Shown: one piece after another, positions 63,200 to 64,000 of the stretch
Numbering within the stretch: the stretch's first letter is position 1
Layout of the letters: every line of letters begins with the position of its first letter
Made by a program: the position numbers and the translations under genes
Notes under the pieces: generated by a model
Databases searched by the model: none
Told to the model about the DNA's origin: nothing
Seen by the model: the letters and a program-made list of their open reading frames with translations, nothing else
NCBI GenBank assembly: GCA_902588625.1
Contig: CACIPU010000004.1
Location: 1-64,000 of the forward strand
Origin: an uncultured Pelagibacteraceae bacterium
GTDB taxonomy: Bacteria; Pseudomonadota; Alphaproteobacteria; Pelagibacterales; Pelagibacteraceae
Reading direction: 5' to 3'
DNA: 64,000 nucleotides

Positions 63200-63564
63200 G
63201 AAACCATTTTCCCAACTCTTTCTCCTCCAAAAATATGAAAATGTAAATGTGGTACTTCTTGTCCTCCATTTTTTCCTATATTAGCCAAAGATCTATAACC
63301 TTCTCCTTTAACCACTTCGGATAGACCCAATTTTTGGGCAACATTACTAATGCCTTTTATTAAACCAACAATCTCCTTTTCAGATGCTTTTGATGAAAAA
63401 TCGTCTAAGTTTACATAGGAGCCTTTAGGAATTACAAGCGCATGAACTTTTTTTTGGGGATTTATATCGTGAAAAGCTAAAACATACTCATCCTCATAGA
63501 TTTTTTTACAAGGAATCTCACCTCTCAGAATTTTAGCAAAAATATTATTTTTATCGTAAGTCAT
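63196..63564 (-). CDS. hinT: HIT family hydrolase (HinT-like)
   Basis: 122 aa. The histidine triad is VPHLHFHIFGGE, with NNIFAKILRGEIPCKKIYED and AFHDINPQKKVHALVIPK as the usual N-terminal features. HIT enzymes hydrolyse nucleoside phosphoramidates. It lies with hisE in the leftward unit, as in many alphaproteobacteria. Confident. Confidence 0.93.
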   Translation of the reverse strand: MTYDKNNIFAKILRGEIPCKKIYEDEYVLAFHDINPQKKVHALVIPKGSYVNLDDFSSKASEKEIVGLIKGISNVAQKLGLSEVVKGEGYRSLANIGKNGGQEVPHLHFHIFGGERVGKMVS

Positions 63565-63579
63565 TTTATTTTTTTGTCA

Positions 63580-63714
63580 TTATTTAATAAAAAAATGGTA
63601 AATTAATAGACCAATAATTAATCCTTTAATAAATGATATCCAAGCAACTTCATAATCAGAAACGTTTAGTTTTTTTTTCCAATATTCTATATATCTTTTA
63701 TGCCAATTTATCAT
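63580..63714 (-). CDS. 44-aa single-pass membrane peptide downstream of hisE
   Basis: Not in the ORF track (too short). The ATG at 63714 overlaps the hisE stop (ATGA), the same coupling seen between most genes here. It encodes a basic N-terminus (INWHKRYIEYWKKKLN) and one membrane segment (ISFIKGLIIGLLIYHFFI). It lies 15 bases before hinT. The coupling and clear amphipathic/membrane design suggest a real small protein. Function unknown. Confidence 0.65.
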   Translation of the reverse strand: MINWHKRYIEYWKKKLNVSDYEVAWISFIKGLIIGLLIYHFFIK

Positions 63715-63983
63715 TTTTGTCTTTTTTTTAATTCATCCATTACATCCTCAATTTTAATATCATTTGCTTCTAAGAGCACCATCAAATGATAAAGAACATC
63801 TGCTGATTCATGAACTTTATTTGAATTTTTGTCGATAGCATCAATAAGTTCTGATATTTCTTCTTTCACTTTTTCTATGTTTAATTTTTTATCACCTAAT
63901 AATTTCTTCGTATAAGACGCTTCAAGTGAAGATTCTTTTCGTTGACGAATAATTTTAATTAATTCTTCTAAATTTTTAAACAT
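63711..63983 (-). CDS. hisE: Phosphoribosyl-ATP pyrophosphatase
   Basis: 90 aa MazG-like helical protein. The start with LEELIKIIRQRKESSLEASYTKKLL, then VKEEISELIDAI with the metal-binding acidic residues and HESADVLYHLMVLLEANDI, match HisE, the second step of histidine synthesis. The start is 17 bases from the window end. Upstream his genes are outside. Confidence 0.93.
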   Translation of the reverse strand: MFKNLEELIKIIRQRKESSLEASYTKKLLGDKKLNIEKVKEEISELIDAIDKNSNKVHESADVLYHLMVLLEANDIKIEDVMDELKKRQK

Positions 63984-64000
63984 TTATCAGATTCTTACAG

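Overview
The window is a very AT-rich, gene-dense bacterial chromosome segment. Its gene content and order are alphaproteobacterial and closest to the SAR11 group (Pelagibacterales). The signs are Lys/Asn/Ile-rich proteins, almost no intergenic DNA, many ATGA or TAATG overlaps between consecutive genes, and the hemE-oriC, rho-mnmE-mnmG-rsmG-parA-parB-holA-lptE and ppsR-maf-aroE-coaE-dnaQ blocks typical of alphaproteobacteria around the replication origin. No phage, insertion sequence, CRISPR array or rRNA operon was seen. There is one tRNA (Gly-GCC).

Layout. 1-5318 (+): the end of pyrF, then trpF-trpB-trpA-accD-folC as one tightly overlapping operon; each product keeps its fold signature but differs from its family at hallmark motifs. 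5307-12571 (-): an atypical thioredoxin, an exonuclease I-like protein, a Cas4/RecB-like nuclease, RmuC, a strikingly Lys-rich coiled-coil protein, a cyclopropane fatty acid synthase and a DapA-family aldolase. 12624-16491: a family 9 glycosyltransferase, a J-domain membrane protein, oligopeptidase B and a small lipoprotein. 16648-24778: a purine uptake and degradation cluster (AzgA permease, phosphoribosyltransferase, DUF1330 protein, guanine deaminase, xanthine dehydrogenase, PuuD urate hydroxylase, HIU hydrolase, OHCU decarboxylase) able in principle to take guanine to allantoin. 24775-26784: a DNA glycosylase, a DMT transporter and MsrA. 26781-32071: a region with two broken joins. The start of sseA runs into the end of rpsP, and the start of leuD is fused in frame to leuS lacking its N-terminus. 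trmD, rplS and leuC between them are intact.

32068-52420: lptE and holA (+), then a long leftward run through parB, parA, rsmG (with an internal parS site), mnmG, mnmE, a TPR sulfotransferase, rho and hemJ, an accessory block (serine hydrolase, PhyH dioxygenase, two heparin-lyase-like proteins, SDR, SOUL, agmatinase), hemH, a TPR protein, a 2OG oxygenase and hemE. 52421-52699 is the probable chromosomal origin, where gene polarity switches. 52700-56159 (+): ppsR, maf, aroE, coaE, dnaQ. 56167-60380: tRNA-Gly, a RamB/ScfR-type regulator divergent from isocitrate lyase with a repeated operator-like motif and a 43-codon ORF between, and a UbiH-family hydroxylase. 60451-63983: ftsK, a lolA-like gene, a HIT hydrolase, an unlisted 44-aa membrane peptide and hisE.

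Points that most deserve follow-up: the coordinated motif changes in the trpFBA-accD-folC block, including apparent loss of both partners of the TrpA-TrpB salt bridge; the two gene-truncating joins, which look like assembly or amplification artefacts unless confirmed; the origin with a repeated TTATTAACA 9-mer; and the variable block between hemH and hemJ. Family assignments come from reading the translations, with no database search.
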